Notes: generated from the letters alone by a model not told the origin. Counted from the stretch's first letter, positions 22,926-34,482 are shown. The stretch is DNA of 64,000 nt from Crocodylus rhombifer (GCA_038503035.1 JAVSML010020392.1:124001-188000); one strand, 5' to 3'. Numbers and translations are program-made.

Positions 22926-23969
22926 CCCATGGTTGTCAGGGGTGTCTTAGCCAGCTAATTAGACTCTGATCTCCACCTAATTCTCACCTGCCATGATTTG
23001 ATGGATTGTTCTTTTGGTAGGTGATGTCATCTTCACGAGCCTTGTTGTGGTGCTAGGCATCTTCCCAGTGGGGCTTCAACCTCCCCTTTTACCTCAGTTA
23101 TACACCTACCAGTCATCATGGGAATAGATATAAACCGGAACATATGCATGTGGTCGGCCTGGCCATTTTCTTTAACTCAATGCCAATTATCGTTTCCTCC
23201 TCTGGATAAATCTCTCTACCGTAAAAAAAAAAAAAAAGAGTCTTTAAACTGTCCAGAACTCAGATCCCGACTGGTCTGCCCAATCAACCAAATCCTATCC
23301 CTCTTCTTATCTTTTATTCTCCTCTTTTCTAGGACTGAATACCCAGGATCCAGTCACCCTGGAGGACTTCCTTCCCTTGATGGGGTAAAGAAAACCCGCT
23401 GTGGGGAAATACTCCCCTTCTTAGTAAGTAAAAAAAAAGGAACACACAAAAAAATGAACTCAGTGCTTCTAATGCTGCCACCCCACAGGTGTGGGTCCTT
23501 TCAGCTGCAATCCCTCTTCAGCTGGCTAGGATTCACCCCTGGGTTCCACTAACTGCCCTCATTAACACAAGGCAATGCCCCCCTCCCCCCAGGGCTACCC
23601 AGTCTGCTGATCCACATTGCCAGTGCAACTCAAAAGAAGAAAAAATTCCCTGTATACTCAGCAGTTTACAAGGCTTCAGGATTTTAACCCTCACCACCAC
23701 TGTGACTGCCAGATCACAGCGCTCACAGAGCTTCTCCAAGATCTTGGTCTCAAGCCCCATTCCCAGGCATAGCCCCCTCACTCTCAACCAGAGCGTCCAT
23801 CCTGCCGGTGTTCTCTCTCCTCCCCACTCTCTCTCCCCAGGGAAAACTCCCTACTGGAAGTAGCCCCAGGGCACCAGGAGGATCCAGTGAGACACACCTG
23901 GTGCTTGGGTAGCTTCAGTCTCAGGCATGTCGGGAGTTTCCTCCTCAACATGGTCACTGCCCTCTTAAC
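22926..23969. other. Unassigned mixed sequence
   Basis: Contains a 15-base poly-A at 23223 and C-rich stretches at 23575-23600 and 23815-23840. The longer open frames (144 and 124 residues) have no recognisable domain. It could be an insertion separating CR1 pieces at 22817 and 23970, but I see no element ends. Confidence 0.3.
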
Positions 23970-24215
23970 TAAACCCTGGCTGGGATCATATGTCTCCTCT
24001 GAAGAGGCACTGCCAGCCTCTTCACAATCTCATCCTCCACTCTCCCCACATCCACAGAACCAGTCATCTCATCATAGAAGGCAATGGGGTTGGTCAGGCA
24101 TGACTTGCCCTTGGTGAATCCATGCCGACTGTTCCTAATCACCTTTTTCTCATCCAAGTGCTTTGAAATGGATTCCTTGAGAATCTGATCCATAATTTTT
24201 TCCAGGGACTGAAAG
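23970..24215 (-). pseudogene. CR1 reverse-transcriptase fragment
   Basis: A 74-residue minus-strand frame reads [17 protein letters not shown] and then [19 protein letters not shown], the CR1 RT block just before motif A. The usual catalytic region that follows is missing. It may belong to the same broken CR1 as the 3' end at 22817, but the intervening sequence is unrecognised. Confidence 0.75.
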
Positions 24216-24846
24216 ATGAATTTTTTCCAGATGAAGATGAAGGGATAATGCTGAGCAAGAGATAATTCTTAATGTAAAATATCTAATATAGGAAAAAATA
24301 CACCCTGGAAACGAGAGGTGGGAAGAAATTATGAGAACAATTAAGGACCCAGAAGGTCTATAGTTTCCGTGAAGAGAAGGAAAAATGGTCAGCCTGTCAG
24401 CTGGTGGCTCTCTCCGCATTTCAAAGCAACTGCAATAGTCCAAGTCAGACCCAATGGAAAATTATAGGGATATTCTAAATAAATAAATTATCAGTCTTAC
24501 AGAGTGATGATTTAAGAAGTGATTTTCCTGCCTATTTTTTATTTACTAAACCTAGTCAGGCAATAATATGGGCACTTGATACAGCTTAGGGCCAAGGCAA
24601 GGGTCTGACTTGGCTCTCTGTACGTAAATACAGGTGAGTCACTGGATGTGCCTGTACACACCTTGAAAGAGAAATACTTGAAGTGATCACAGACTGCCAG
24701 AAATCTGTGCCAGAATACTCTCAGTGTCCTTTGCTCTTCCTTGGCTCCTCTTCATTCATGAGCACAGAGCCAAGTTTGGGTCTGCCTCAGCTCTTTTAAT
24801 TGGCTAGTTCACTGCTACAGTACACATATTGTATAGAAGTCTGTTT

Positions 24847-24881
<35 letters not shown>

Positions 24882-25097
24882 CACAAAATTTCAAACAGGT
24901 TTTAGGTCTCGTTGTCACATGCCAAGAGACTGTTCTTCTAAAAAAGGTCAGTAACTATCTCTTTGTGCTGACAACAGCATGCACGTGAACTTTCGGGTTT
25001 TGGCTTGTTACATAGTGAACCAAAGGATCTTTCTTTAGTGTTTGTATATACTCTGCACAGAAGCCGTCCTGATGTTATTTTTTTAACTGATTTAAAT
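24216..25097. other. No recognised gene; CA microsatellite
   Basis: The only clear feature is a perfect CA run of about 27 bases at 24851-24877. The rest is AT-rich. Confidence 0.45.
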
Positions 25098-25119
25098 TAA
25101 CAGCAACACAAAGCTTGGA

Positions 25120-25497
25120 GTGGTTCTAGCTGACCTAAGAGAAGCCTATGACACAGTCTGGCACCCAGGCCTTCAGTATAAACTATTTACCACACTACCA
25201 GACAGAAGTCTATTTAACTTCATCATGGAGATGATCTCAAATTGGTCTTTTACTTTAAGTACATCATGTGGAAAGACAAGTTGTCACAAGAGACTCAGGA
25301 ATGGAATAGCAGAAGGCTCCATCCTAGCTCCCACCCTGTTTAATGCCTACATGGCAGACTGCATAAGCACCACATCACCCAGATACATGTATGCAGGTGA
25401 CTTGGCACTTGCTGTTGCCAGCAATAACATTTTATCAATACAGGCCAAACTGAACCATGACATGGGACTCATAGCTTCCTACCTAAAACAGTGGTGA
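25120..25497 (+). pseudogene. Reverse-transcriptase core of the non-CR1 LINE
   Basis: The frame covers RT motif A (VLADLREAYDTVWHPG), motif B (GIAEGSILAPTLFNAYM) and motif C. Motif C reads YAGDLALA where the family has YADD, so one catalytic Asp is lost. A stop at 25495 breaks the frame, but homology continues directly after it (LKLNIQKTTSTLFYLNN). Confidence 0.78.
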
Positions 25498-25573
25498 CTG
25501 AAGCTGAATATACAGAAGACCACCTCAACTCTTTTTTACCTGAACAATCGTGCTATGAATGCCAAGATAAGAG

Positions 25574-26297
25574 TTGTTGTGGGGGGAAAAAGAGTTACTC
25601 TTCAAGAAGACACCAACCCATCTGGGTGTCACTCTAGACAGAAGCCTAACCTTCTGCCACCACCTGAAGAAGTTGAGGCACAAGATAACCTCAAGGGCAG
25701 CGGCCATGAAGAAATTAGCTGGCACAACATGGGGAGCCGACTTCTCTACCTTGAGAACATCTACACTAGCTTTGGTTTATGCAATAGCAGAATACTGCCT
25801 TTCTTTGTGGGCAATAGCACCCACAGCCGCCAATCGGACAGCGCCCTGAATTCCTTATTACAATCAATAAGTGGCTGCCTGGTATACATGAAATAGGAAA
25901 ACATGTTCATCTTGGCAGGAAACCATCCTCATAACATCAAGAGGTCTGGAATACTTCTTGACCTGGCAATCAACAGGGAAACCATCCACTACATGACATG
26001 ACTGAAAAATATCCAATGCAGAAATGTCTAAAAAGCAGAAAACCCCTACCAGTATCCACCAGAAATATCACAGAGGACGCAGGAGACACCATACTGTCAT
26101 CATGGCCCCACAGAAGGTGGGAAGAGCAATGGAATAACAACCACAATCCACTACACAACTACATACAACTACCATCTTCATACCATCCTGGTCATAAACT
26201 GCCACATGAGGCATGGGTAAACCTGAATCGACTGCGATCAGGCTATGGAGCCTTCAACAAAATCAAACATAAAATGGGCCTTACAAACTCACTATAG
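25574..26297 (+). pseudogene. C-terminal part of the non-CR1 LINE protein, frameshifted
   Basis: After a frame change, 25574-25849 reads TPTHLGVTLDRSLTFCHHLK, LRHKITSRAAAMKKLAG, TWGADFSTLRTSTLALVYAI and AEYCLSLW. Another frame, 25998-26297, ends with LPHEAWVNLNRLRSGYGAF. The block order matches the family, with at least two frameshifts and several stops. Confidence 0.72.
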
Positions 26298-26480
26298 TGC
26301 CCCTGCAGCAAAGGAGATCAGACAGCTCCGTATATACTGGCTGCCCTCTATATGGTGCAACAAAGGGAGCGAACAGTCTGAAAGATTGCAGTAATATTGT
26401 TGGATCTACTTTCAAATAGTTGGATGAGTCGACTTTCTGAAGAAGATGACAGCAATACAAAAAACATTTTTACTAGCTAG

Positions 26481-26989
26481 TGAGCTATCCTCTTCAAGGG
26501 CAAACTGTAGGGCTATAAACTTGAACACAAGGTCAAATTCTGATCTGGTATAAATATAGTGTAACGCTCCTGAAATCAGTGGTGGTATTCCAGATTTGGA
26601 GTAAATATGTAATACATTTTACTCTCAGGAAATTAAAAACATTTTGAAGCATGGTGTTGCAGGCAGGAAAGTTAGAGCAATATGCAGTTGAGAATTAAAT
26701 GGAAAAAGCAATGCCTTTCCAAAAGCATCTCCCTTCTCAATATAAAAGAATTGCTAAGAGGTGCATTTTACTGTTACCTACAACCCAGGGTGCTCTTATA
26801 GCTAAAGGACATATGGGTTACCATGTAAATGAGTTACCAAAGGGTGTAACAAGATGCGGTTCAAAGAGGCAATTGAAGGAGCATTCCTAGCTTAAATGTA
26901 TGTGATACTTTTATCTACTGATGTAAATGCATGGGTTTGTTTGTTTTGTTTTTTTGAGATGGCTGAGAGGACAGTTAATGTGACATAGA
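26481..26989. other. No recognised gene; possible old SINE words
   Basis: Around 26530-26625 phrases such as tcaaattctgatctggta and cctgaaatcagtgg recall a common amniote repeat (ctgattct...gaagtcaatgg). The match is weak. Similar words occur near 11195 and 54220. Confidence 0.3.
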
Positions 26990-28238
26990 GTCTATTAAAA
27001 TCAGTGCCTCAATCACCTGGGCGACACTGATCATCGCCTACTGGAATTCACCACCCAGCGCAGGGCAGCAAAGGCCTGCAGCAAGACAGTAACCCTGGAC
27101 TTCAGGAGGGTGGATTTCAATGAGGTAAGGAGATTAGTTGGGGAGAGACTGAGGTCCCAGAGGGGAGAGGAGTTGGGAGTCCAAGAAGAGTGGTCGTTCC
27201 TTAAGGAGACAATCCTCCAAGCTCAAAGGTTGGCAATCCCAACAAGGGTCAAAGGGAGCAAGAGTGCTCAAAAGACCCCTTGGCTAACAAAAAGCATCCA
27301 GGAACATCTCAAAGCTAAAAAGGAGGTGTACACCCATTGGAAGGGAGGGGCCATCACCAGGGAGGACTATATAGCCCTTGCTTGGGTTTGTAGGGGGGCT
27401 GTTAGGTAGGGTAAGGTGAAGTTAGAACTGGGACTAGCAACCCAGATCAAGGACAACAAGAAGTCCTTTTTTAAATACATAGGGGGTAAAAAGAAGGTTC
27501 CAGGTAATGTAGGGCCTCTGCAGAACATGCTAGGAAGTCTGGTGGTCGTACCAGATGTCAAAGCTAATTTATTTACTAACTTCTTTGCCTCCATTTTTCT
27601 GAGCAGGGACCAAATCATCCCCGCCATCATGATCCCTGACAGTCCCAGGGGAGGTGCAGCCATGCCCAGGGTCAGAGTGGACATAGTCAGGGACCTCCTG
27701 GTGGGACTGGACACATCCAAATCAGCAGGTCCTGACAATCTCCACCCCAGAGTGCTGAGAGAATTAGCAGAGGACATTGCGGGTCCCTAGCACAGCTTTA
27801 TGACCACTTCTGGTGCTCTGGCAAGGTGCCAGAGGACTGGAAGAGGGCCAATGTGGTCCCCATTTTCAAAAAAGGGAGGAGGGAGGACCCAGGAAACTAT
27901 AGGCCCATTAGTCTTACCTCGGTCCTGGGTAAGCTCTTCGAGAAAATTATCCAGGAGCACATCTGTGAGGGACCAGCAGGGGAGTGTATGCTTAGGGGCA
28001 ACCAATATGGGTTCATCAGAGGCAGGTCCTGTCAGACCAACCTCGTGGCCTTCTGTGATCAGGTCACTAAATCCTTAGACGCAGGCGTCATGGTGGACGT
28101 AGTCTTTCTGGACTTTAGAAAAGCCTTCGACACTGTCTCTCACCCCATTCTCATTAAAAAACTAGGTGACTGTGGTATCAATCCCTACACGGTTAGATGG
28201 GTTGCCAGTTGGCTGGAGGGCCGTACCCAGAGAGTATT
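26990..28238 (+). mobile_element. CR1 LINE, internal slice lacking both ends
   Basis: The segment starts in the part between endonuclease and RT and ends abruptly inside the RT soon after motif A, at the phrase cccagagagta near 28238. CR1 copies are normally 5'-truncated but keep the 3' end, so the missing 3' half needs a later deletion or rearrangement. No 3' tail was found downstream in the unassigned 2 kb. Confidence 0.85.
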
Positions 28239-28254
28239 TCCATTTCTAATATAG
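27095..28254 (+). pseudogene. CR1 ORF2 linker and RT N-terminal half, frameshifted
   Basis: Three frames in order carry the protein. 27110-27409: MDFNEVRRLVGERLRS and EEWSFLKETILQAQRLAIPT. 27416-27790: KDNKKSFFKYIGGKKKVPG, DLLVGLDTSKSAGPDNLHP and RVLRELAEDIAGP. 27826-28254: MPEDWKRANVVPIFKKGRRE, NYRPISLTSVLGKLFEKII, GFIRGRSCQTNLVAFCDQV and VVFLDFRKAFDTVSHPILI, which is motif A with its Asp. A stop at 27407 and a frameshift near 27790 disable it. Confidence 0.85.
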
Positions 28255-30218
28255 GGAATACCTGTTCATACAGACAATAGCTTACCTAAAAGGAAAAAAG
28301 AATTAAAAGAAACTCTTTGAGGGTCTGGTATATAGGCTCTTAGCAATACACTGACCTAATACTTGCCACAGGCCAGTGGCCAACCGTGTATCAAACGTAT
28401 TCATCAAAGTATTTTGAATGAACTTTAATAGCTGAGGAAATAGATCACACTGTCATTGTGAACAACATCTGCTTAATATGCAATGTGTACTGCTTAGTAT
28501 ACAAAAGAGCACAAACAAAATACAAAAAGAATATCAAGAATGAAATAGAAAACTTCCATGAAGCCTTAATTTCCAGCAGTTTTTCATCAAAACATTTTTA
28601 GGAAGACAAGTTTTTTTTATGACTAGTGTCTGCTTTCCCAATAAATCTCTTCCCTTTCCCCTTTTATTTAGCAAAGAAAAACCAATGAAGGAACTAAAAC
28701 AGAAAAGATTGGCCCAAAACCTTTTAAGTGAAAAGCTGGAATTTTCTGTATGGAAAAAATACAACCCGACTAGATATGTTCTAATTTGAGTATACATGTT
28801 CTAACTCTCTTCTTCTCACATGCCCACACTATATAGCTTCTTCTATCTTACCAGACCATGTTATTACCTTTCACATACAGACTGGGGCTTTGGAGTCTAG
28901 CCCTCTTGTCCCAAAATACTTACAGCAGAATGGCAAGATTCAAAGATGCAAAATAAATAAAAGGTATATTGCAATACTTCTGCATGAGGAGAAATCGAAG
29001 AGATTGGGAGAACTTAGTTTATAAGGGGTCTAATAAGAAGGTATATGATAACAACATATAAAATAAATGGCTTGGGGGAGGTTAAATAAGTGTATCTCTT
29101 TATGCTCTTAGCTGCAAAAATCATCTGAAAATGCAACTGAAGACCAATAGACATAAAGCTGGAAAAGGGAGATTCTTTCTTCCATGATGCAATACCTATT
29201 GTCATTTGAAATCTGCAGTTCAAAAATTTAGCAAAATTCAAGAAAGGATGGACTTTTTCTAAAGAATGAGACAACAGTCACCCTTGGTGAGGTAAAACTA
29301 TTTGCACTTATAGCCCTTCTGCAACAGGCATCCAGAAAAAGGTAAACACTATTGTTTTATTGAACATAAAGAGTTGTGCAAGTTCAGTGGCTGACCCTGT
29401 CATCAGTTACTGTGTAAGAAGTGAAAAAGAGTGCTTTTGTCTAGACTCTATGTTTGATTTCTAGATGCACAGCCATATTTGCTTTACCCGTGCAAGCAAG
29501 CCAAAACTTGCATGCATAAATCTGATATTTTCTTCACAAATTTCTTTAAAATTTGCTCCTTCTGTTGCATGTAAAAAGTTACATCTCTTTCTATTTGTAG
29601 AAATGAAATCACCTAATGTTCGCTTTTATGTTTCCACTTTACAAGATGTTTCTTCTGGCAACATCAGTCAACTTTCTTTACCTCATTGTACAGTCACACA
29701 TTGCCAATATTTTTGTGCTGCTGACTTTTGCACATAACCTCAGGAGTTTTTCTGATGATCTTGTGAACAGGAGACCCTGGATGTTTACCAACTCCTAAAT
29801 TATTTATCATACCTGGCTCATTTCCTAGGACAAAGTAAAAAACAGTGTCTGTTCTTGTTGATTGCTAAACAAACTATGTAAGGAAACAATTCTTTAATAT
29901 GTCTAAGAACATGGCCGGTTCCTTTGGGACCTTACCACTATTGTCAAATCTGACACCTGGAAAACAGTTGCTGGATGAGCTTCTGTATGAACCATTGCAC
30001 CTGAATGTCCATTTTCAATTTCCATTTGCTATAATGTTCCGAGTTCCATCTATTTCATTTTCTTGTCTTTGTCTTTAATCTTTCCTGGGTCAAACTCTCT
30101 TTGCAGAATAAAAATGCATGTACAACTTAAAGTTCTCACTTCACTCTTCCATACAGTCACATAAACTCCAGGCTTTCAATTTAAATAAACAGGATGGATG
30201 AACTCATCAGAACAAGTT
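28255..30218. other. No recognised feature
   Basis: About 2 kb of AT-rich sequence with no supported gene or repeat. Open frames reach only 90 residues and are unconvincing. Confidence 0.45.
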
Positions 30219-30342
30219 CATAGATTCATAGATGCTAGGGTCAGAAGAGACCTCAATGGATCATCGAGTCCGACCCCCTGCCCTGGGCAGGAAAGAGTGC
30301 TAGGGTCAGATGAGACCAGCCAGGCGCCTATCCAGCCTTCTC

Positions 30343-33155
30343 TTAAAGACCCCCAAGGTAGGGGACAGCACCACCTCCCTTGGAAGCCCATTCCAAATGT
30401 TGGCCACCCTTAACTGTGAAGAAGTTTCTCCTGCTATCCAGCCTAAATCTGCTCTCTGTCAGTTTGTGACCATTGTTCCTTGTTACCCCAAGAGGTGCCC
30501 TGGTGAACAGAGCATCTCCAATCCCTTGCTGCATCCCCCTAATGAATTTGTAGGCGGCCACAAGTTCACCTCTCAGCCTTCTTTTGCGGAGGCTGAAGAG
30601 GTCCAGGTCCTTCAATCTCTCCTCGTAGGGGTTGTCCTGTAAGCCCCAACCATACTAGTGGCCCTCCTCTGGACACTCATGAATCTATCAACATCCGTCT
30701 TGAAGTACGGCACCCAAAACTGGATGCAGCAGTACTCCAACTGTGGTCTAACCAATGCTGCATAGAGGGGAAGTATCACCTCCTTGGATCTATTTGTCAT
30801 GCATCTGCTGATTCATGATAAAGTGTCATTAGCTTTGCTGATGATTTTGTCACACTGACTCATGTTCATCTTGGAGTCCACTATGACTCTGAGATCCCTT
30901 TCCGCTTCTGTGCTGCTGAGAGGGTCACTCCCCAGACAGCAGATGTGCTGGATATTTTTGCGCCCTAGGTGCAGCACTCTGCACTTGCCCTTGTTGTACT
31001 GCATCCTATTGTGTCCTGTCCACTTTTCTAACCTGTCCAGGTCTGCCTGCAATTGTTCACTACCCTCCGGAGTGTGCACTTCACCCCACAATTTAGTGTT
31101 GTCCGCAAACTTGGATAGAGTACACTTCACACCACTGATGAAGATATTGAAGAGTACAGGTCCAAGGACCGAGCCCTGCGGGACCCCACTGCCGACATCC
31201 TTCCAGGTCAATACCAATCCATCTACTACCACGCTCTGGGTGCAACCGCTAATCTAATTTGCCACCCATCAGACCATGTAAACATCTGTCACAGCCTCTT
31301 AATTTATTTATGAGAATGGGATGAGATACCACATCGAAGGTCTTTCTAAAATCCAAGAAAACAACATCCACCTCTACTCCTGTGTCTAAGCATTTTATGA
31401 CCTTGTCATAAAACAAAACCAGATTGGTCAGGCATGATCTACCTGCTACAAATCCATGCTGGTTTCCCTGCTGCATTATTTTTCCTGCTGGACTCCCACA
31501 AATAGGATCCTTCATAATATTTTCAAAGACCTTTTCAAGGATGGAGGTGAGACTTTCCTCCCCTTCTTGAAAATAAGGACCACATTGGCCCTTTTCCAGT
31601 CCTCCGGGACCTGACCTGAGCACCACAAGCACTCAAACAGCTGTGCCAGTGGTTCTGCTATGACACCAGCCAATTCCTTCAGTACTCTCGGATGCAGTTC
31701 ACCCAAGCCTGCTGACTTGAACACATCCAGTCCATCCAAGTGACTCTGCAGCAAGTCAGTGTCGACAGTTGGTGGGCTGTTGTCCTTCTGATGGCCATCT
31801 AAGAACCCATTAGGAGGTTTATCTTGAGCCCTGTTCAGGAACACCGAGGCAAAAAACTCATCGAATAGTTCAGCTTTGTCCCCCCCTCTGTCACTAATTG
31901 CTCCTTCTTGTTCAGTAGGTGTCCTATGCTGCCCTGCACCTTCTTTTACTTCCTACATACCTAAGAAAAAGAATTTTTGTTGTCTTTAATTTCTCTTGCC
32001 AGCCTCAGCTCTGTAGTTGCTTTGGCCTTTCTAACTGCCTCCCTGGAAGTGCGGGCCAAGTAGGTACACTCCTCCTTGGTAGCTTCCCTTTGCTTTCACT
32101 GCCTATATGCCTCCTTTTTTGCCCATAGGCTCTCCTGGATTTCCCTGTTTAGCCAAGGAAGTTTTTTGGCTCCTTTCCCCCCTTTCCCTTGTAGTGGGAT
32201 AGTCTCCCTCTGCGCCCAAAGGATCACTTCCTTTAGGAACGACCAGCCTTCCTGGACTCCCATCTCACCAATACTCTTCTCCTTCAGTGCATTGTTGACT
32301 AGACTCCTAAGCACACTGAAGGTAGCCTTCCTAAAGTCAAGCACTTCCACCCCTTCTTCCACTAGTTATCTTACCCACCCTATGCCATGTGGTGAATTTG
32401 ATTGATTGGTGGTCACTGTCCCCAAGGTGACCATGAATCTGCAGCTCCCCTACCAGGTCCTCCCCTGTAGCCAACACCTAGTCCAGTAAGTATTCCCCCT
32501 AGTGGGACTGTATACCTCCTGCATTAGGTGAAGGACGTGCACATAGGTTAAGAACCGACATGAATGGTTGGATTTGGCTGACTGCTCCTCCCAGCAGATG
32601 TCAGGGTAGTTTAGGCCCCCAGTGACAACCATGTCTCTAGACTGTATGACCTCTGAGAGCTGCCTCAAGAATTCCAAGTCCAGCTTTTCCTCTTAGTGTG
32701 GTGGTCTGTAGCAGACCCCCACCACCTAGTCCCTTTTCCCCTCAATCCCCATGTATCCTAACCCACAATGCCTCAATTTTCTCTTCCTTTGATCCCATTT
32801 TGATTAGGGTAGATGTATAATGCTCCTTGATATAGAGAGAAACCCCACCCCCTTTCCTCTCTACTCTGTCCCTTCTGTACAACCTGTAGCCCTCAATGTG
32901 TACCACCCACCAGTTTTCCATTAGCCTCACTAAATCGAAGTTATCTGCAAGCAGAAGTGCAAGTTCTTCCTGCTTGTTCCCCATGCTCCTAGCATTAGTA
33001 TAGAAGCACTTGAGCCCTCCAAATGGTGCCTTTGGTGCTCCCCCATTCTGATGCCCAAAGGGCCCCTTAGTACTGACCTGAGGTGTACTGATGCATGTCT
33101 CACAGTTTGTAGGTTCTAGACTCTCTTCATCTCCTGCCTCCCCATCTCCCGTCAT
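30343..33155 (-). pseudogene. CR1 ORF2 (endonuclease plus reverse transcriptase), decayed
   Basis: ORF2 starts at an ATG at 33155, two bases after the ORF1 stop. The order is endonuclease (33040-32450: FYTNARSMGNKQEELALLL, LVRLMENWW and TGGLNYPDICWEE), linker (32362-32096), RT (31844-30900) and C-terminal domain to 30343. In the endonuclease, the usual GD before the Asn is GG, so a catalytic Asp is lost. RT motif A is VVFLDFRKTFDVVSHP and motif B is GVPQGSVLGPVLFNIF. Motif C reads KFADNTKLWG instead of FADD, another lost Asp. At least five frame breaks are present. Confidence 0.88.
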
Positions 33156-33160
33156 ACTTA
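33153..33160 (-). promoter_or_regulatory. ORF1 stop / ORF2 start junction
   Basis: On the minus strand the sequence is TAAGTATG: the ORF1 stop TAA, two bases, then the ORF2 ATG. Such close spacing fits translation of ORF2 by termination and re-initiation. This is inference from layout, not evidence of use. Confidence 0.6.
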
Positions 33161-34023
33161 GTTTAAAGCCCGACAGAGGAGGTCAGCCAACCTGTAAGAA
33201 AAGAGACTCTTACCTTTTGTGGAGAGATGAAGCCTATCGTGTCCCAGGGAGTCCCTTGCATGGAAGTGTGGATTGTGGTCCAGGAAGCCAAAACCCGCAC
33301 AATGGCACCAACTCCAGAGCTGCAGGTTGATTTCTCTGACACAGGTGATGTGATGCCTACTGCGACTGCTGACCAGGAGGATTGACGAGAAGACCACCTG
33401 CACCCTGGTCTTCCAAAGCTTGGTCCCCAGAGCCCTGCAGTCACTCATGATATGGTCTGGACTACTCCTGGCCACATCAGTTGTTCCCACATGGATGAGG
33501 ACCATGGGATAGTTGTCGGTGGGCCAGATGAGGTCAGGAATTCTCGCTGTGATGTCCCTGATTCTGCCTCTGGGCAGGCAGCAGACCTCACGTGTCATGG
33601 GATCTGGACGGCAGGTGGGTCCCTCTTTTCCTCTCAGCAAGGAGTCATCCACAATGATGACATGACGTCTTTTCTTCTGCTTAACTGGCCGGCCCTCAGC
33701 TCACTCAGTAATGGTGGCAGGCCCCTCCAGTGCACTTTACCCCACTACACACTCTTTCAGTGCTGCCAAGGCCTCACAGTTGTTCCCCAGCTGCACCAGG
33801 GGAGCTGTCTCTGGGAAAGAGGTCTGGCCCCTGAGGTGACAGTCCTCCACTCACCAGCATCTGCTTCAGGGCATTCCTTCACAGCTTCTCCACCAGGCAT
33901 CTTGTCCTGCACAGAATGAAAGTAGCCATGAATCTCTTCTTCAGTTGCCCTGATCCCCCACAGCTTGCTCACCTCTGCCTGGAGCTCCCTTACCTGCCCC
34001 TCCAGGGCCTCAGTCAGGCACAT
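33158..34023 (-). pseudogene. CR1 ORF1: coiled coil plus SGNH esterase-like domain
   Basis: ORF1 of CR1 encodes an RNA-binding or chaperone-like protein; in many CR1 and L2 elements it carries an esterase domain of the SGNH hydrolase fold. The upstream frame (34023-33757) has a heptad-like stretch, LTEALEGQVRELQAEVSKL. After a frameshift, 33652-33158 holds the esterase part: VDDSLLRG (block I, where GDS has become DDS), VLIHVGTTDVARS (block III, Asn replaced by Thr) and GHDRLHLSTKGK (the Asp-x-x-His pair is kept). The stop is TAA at 33160-33158. The Gly and Asn changes suggest loss of activity. Confidence 0.8.
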
Positions 34024-34470
34024 GTGGGACAGGCAAGGGAACCCCCAGCCCCCATGCTACCCCAGGCCTCAGAGGTCCCACCAGGCAACACCTGCAGACA
34101 GGGGGGACAGGGCATTGCCGACCCATCCAAGGGGTCTGTCTGGGTAGAGGCCTCACAGGAGCTCTAGGCCAGAGGCACCAGCAGGGAAGGGGCCCTGGCT
34201 GTGCTCCATGTCACCACCCATATAGTAGCCCCGCTCCTCATTCACTTACCTGATGTCTCTGTTAGAAGCTCCCATGTATTCCTGCCCACAACTGGCCTGT
34301 GAACTGCCTGCAAACTGCTCCCCTGTTGGCAGTCCCTGTTCACTGGCTCCCTGGTCACAGGCTCCCTGGTTGCCTGGAAAGTCTTCTTTTATAAGTCAAG
34401 TTCTGCTACTATACCTTGAACAAGATGTTCCTCATCATGGTAAGAGCCTTTGGCCACTGCCATTAGGGAT
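34024..34470 (-). promoter_or_regulatory. CR1 5' region with TATA-like box and splice-donor-like site
   Basis: On the minus strand, tataaaag lies at 34393-34386 near the presumed 5' end. A consensus-like 5' splice donor, caggtaagtg, lies at 34253-34244 between this and ORF1. The region also has repeated words of the type cagggagcc. Either site may be chance. The first might be an internal promoter needed for retrotransposition; the second could let the element splice into host transcripts. Confidence 0.35.
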
Positions 34471-34482
34471 ATACCTTTAAAC

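Larger units (their letters stand above)
25098..26480 (+). mobile_element. Non-CR1 LINE (jockey-superfamily type), 5'-truncated
   Basis: A degenerate LINE starts at the reverse-transcriptase active-site block and runs through the thumb and C-terminal region to about 26480. Its wording (WHPGLQYKL, RLRNGIAEGSILAPTLF, KLNIQKTTSTLFYLNN, HLGVTLDRSLTFCHHL) is not CR1. It agrees with a widespread animal LINE group annotated as jockey-like, perhaps the Daphne clade; the exact clade is from memory and uncertain. The protein tail near 26205-26285 (LPHEAWVNLNRLRSGYG) also fits that family. Confidence 0.75.
30219..34470 (-). mobile_element. Near full-length CR1 LINE with ORF1 and ORF2
   Basis: About 4.2 kb of CR1 reads on the minus strand from a 5' region near 34470 to the tail at 30219 (plus strand cataGATTCATAGATGCTAG). 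It holds a 5' untranslated region, ORF1 with a coiled-coil and an esterase-like domain, ORF2 with endonuclease, linker, reverse transcriptase and C-terminal domain, and the short 3' untranslated region (plus strand catcgagtccgaccccctgc). Few CR1 copies keep the 5' part, so this is the best reference copy in the window. Both ORFs carry frameshifts, stops and active-site changes, so it is dead. Confidence 0.9.

Noticed and set aside
23118..23863. Two overlapping frames of 144 and 124 residues
   Set aside because: No family, no splice context and low-complexity Ser/Pro/Lys composition.
33452..33919. 155-residue plus-strand frame
   Set aside because: It is the antisense of the CR1 ORF1 esterase region on the minus strand.
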